NCBI GenBank assembly: GCA_023380575.1
Contig: JAMCRM010000243.1
Span: 1-7,600, forward strand
From: Acidobacteriota bacterium
Lineage (GTDB): Bacteria; Acidobacteriota; Terriglobia; Bryobacterales; Bryobacteraceae
Direction of reading: 5' to 3'
DNA: 7,600 bases
In this document: positions 6,881 through 7,600 of the stretch, one piece after another
Layout of the letters: every line of letters begins with the position of its first letter
How positions within the stretch are numbered: position 1 is the stretch's first letter
Position numbers and translations under genes: made by a program
The notes under the pieces: generated by a model
Databases searched by the model: none
Seen by the model: only the letters and a program-made list of their open reading frames with translations
Told to the model about the DNA's origin: nothing

Positions 6881-7458
6881 GACGGGTATTCTTCGATATC
6901 GACACCCAGATCGATTTCCTGTTTCCAGCCGGCGCCTTGTACGTGCCCGGCGCCGAGCGGCTGCTACCCGCCATCATCCAGTTGAACCGCTATGCCGTTG
7001 CGCACGGGTTCCCGCTGGTCTCAGACATGGACGCCCATACCGAGAACGATCCCGAGTTCCGCGTTTGGCCGCCACACTGCGTAGTGGGGACCACCGGCCA
7101 GTTGAAACCGGCGGCGACCGTGGTGGACACGCCAGTGGTGGTTCCTCCCGACGCTGTGGACCTGCGGATAGAAGGCGCGCGCCAGATCCTCTTTGAGAAG
7201 CGCAAGCTGGACCCCTTTACCAACCCCAATATACACACCCTGCTGGAAGCACTGCGAGCGGACGAATACCTGGTCTACGGCGTGGTCACCGAATATTGCG
7301 TGCGCTGCGCCGCTCTTGGGCTTCTGCGCACGGGCAAGCCCGTCACGCTGGTGACGGACGCCATCGAAACACTGAAGCGCGAGGACTCCGAGCGCACCCT
7401 ACAGGAGTTCACGGCAGGCGGCGGGCGCCTGGCCACGGTCGGGGAGATCTGCACCTAG
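6877..7458 (+). CDS. Isochorismatase-fold cysteine hydrolase, probable nicotinamidase
   Basis: The 193-residue protein begins MRRVFFDIDTQIDF. The catalytic triad of the family can be placed at Asp9 (in DTQIDF), Lys108 (in FEKRKLDPF; Lys110 is the alternative) and Cys141 in VVTEYCVRCAA, preceded by the Val-Thr that forms the usual cis peptide. Nicotinamidase-type metal ligands appear as Asp52-x-His54 (DAHTEND) and His67 in WPPHCVVGTTG, a spacing like that of archaeal and mycobacterial nicotinamidases. Nicotinamidase converts nicotinamide to nicotinate, the substrate of the PncB encoded just upstream; the four-base overlap ATGA at 6877-6880 supports a joint role. The frame stays open upstream to 6652, but that part only reads pncB out of frame; the protein proper starts at the overlapping ATG. 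Fold secure; substrate is inferred, and another cyclic amide or isochorismatase-like substrate cannot be excluded. Confidence 0.9.
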   Translation: MRRVFFDIDTQIDFLFPAGALYVPGAERLLPAIIQLNRYAVAHGFPLVSDMDAHTENDPEFRVWPPHCVVGTTGQLKPAATVVDTPVVVPPDAVDLRIEGARQILFEKRKLDPFTNPNIHTLLEALRADEYLVYGVVTEYCVRCAALGLLRTGKPVTLVTDAIETLKREDSERTLQEFTAGGGRLATVGEICT

Positions 7459-7600
7459 ATGGGTAAACGCATCTACCTGCTCCTGCGCGAACTGCATCTG
7501 TACCTCGGCCTGTTTGTTGCTCCTTTCGTGTTGCTGTTCGCTATCAGTATTTTTTTCCTTGTGCATTCCTGGATTCCCGGCGTGCCGCAAGAGCCCGGGG
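7459..7600 (+). CDS. PepSY-associated transmembrane protein (partial, N-terminal 47 residues)
   Basis: An ATG directly abuts the TAG of the hydrolase gene and opens a frame that runs off the right edge. The 47 visible residues have a basic start (MGKRIYLLLREL), then HLYLGLFVAPF and a long hydrophobic helix (about 15-36) ending FFLVHSWIPG. An early Leu-His followed by LGL and a first helix with a Ser-containing middle is typical of PepSY-associated TM-helix proteins, where the His may lie near a haem or metal site. GGGGAG at 7441-7446 is a possible but rather distant ribosome binding site. Only one helix is visible, so the family call is moderate; it is co-directional with and probably transcribed with the genes before it. 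Confidence 0.7.
   Translation, partial: MGKRIYLLLRELHLYLGLFVAPFVLLFAISIFFLVHSWIPGVPQEPG

Noticed and set aside
1..7600. Mobile elements, CRISPR arrays, tRNA or rRNA genes
   Set aside because: No transposase or integrase motif, no regularly spaced direct repeats, and no tRNA- or rRNA-like segment was seen; nearly all sequence is accounted for by housekeeping-type genes.

Overview
The window is a compact, high-GC bacterial chromosome segment with essentially one gene-free stretch (858-1044). Gene content and order fit an Acidobacteriota-like genome: a Gld-type ABC cluster followed by a DUF4340 protein, nicotinate phosphoribosyltransferase, a cysteine hydrolase and a PepSY-type membrane protein. 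That taxonomic reading is inference from gene content; no rRNA or other marker gene is present.

Layout. Positions 1-857 on the minus strand carry the N-terminal 285 residues of a YihY/BrkB-family inner-membrane protein whose C-terminus lies beyond the left edge. A 187-bp divergent intergenic region follows. It holds a near-consensus sigma70-type promoter reading right (TTGACA, 18 bp, TATGAT), a possible leaderless-type promoter reading left, a strong 9-bp hairpin in the rightward leader, and a 10-bp palindrome just before the first rightward gene. From 1045 to the right edge six genes run on the plus strand with almost no spacing, so they look like one transcription unit: ABC ATPase (1045-2028), ABC-2 permease (2025-2792), GldG-like membrane-anchored protein (2794-4218), DUF4340 protein (4223-5554), nicotinate phosphoribosyltransferase pncB (5558-6880), nicotinamidase-like cysteine hydrolase (6877-7458), and the start of a PepSY-associated membrane protein (7459-7600, cut by the right edge).

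How the genes fit together. The first four form a known but functionally obscure module related to the GldA-GldF-GldG transporter of gliding Bacteroidota: ATPase, six-helix permease, a protein anchored at both ends with a large extracytoplasmic domain, and a one-helix anchored DUF4340 protein that appears to contain three copies of one ~130-residue unit. The next two genes plausibly form a two-step NAD salvage route, nicotinamide to nicotinate (hydrolase) and nicotinate to nicotinate mononucleotide (PncB). The physical link between the envelope transporter and NAD salvage may be only shared transcription. I see no mobile element, CRISPR array, tRNA, rRNA or clear intrinsic terminator. Nothing here is a wholly new system; the under-described items are the Gld-like/DUF4340 module, the DUF4340 triple repeat and the structured leader in front of the operon.
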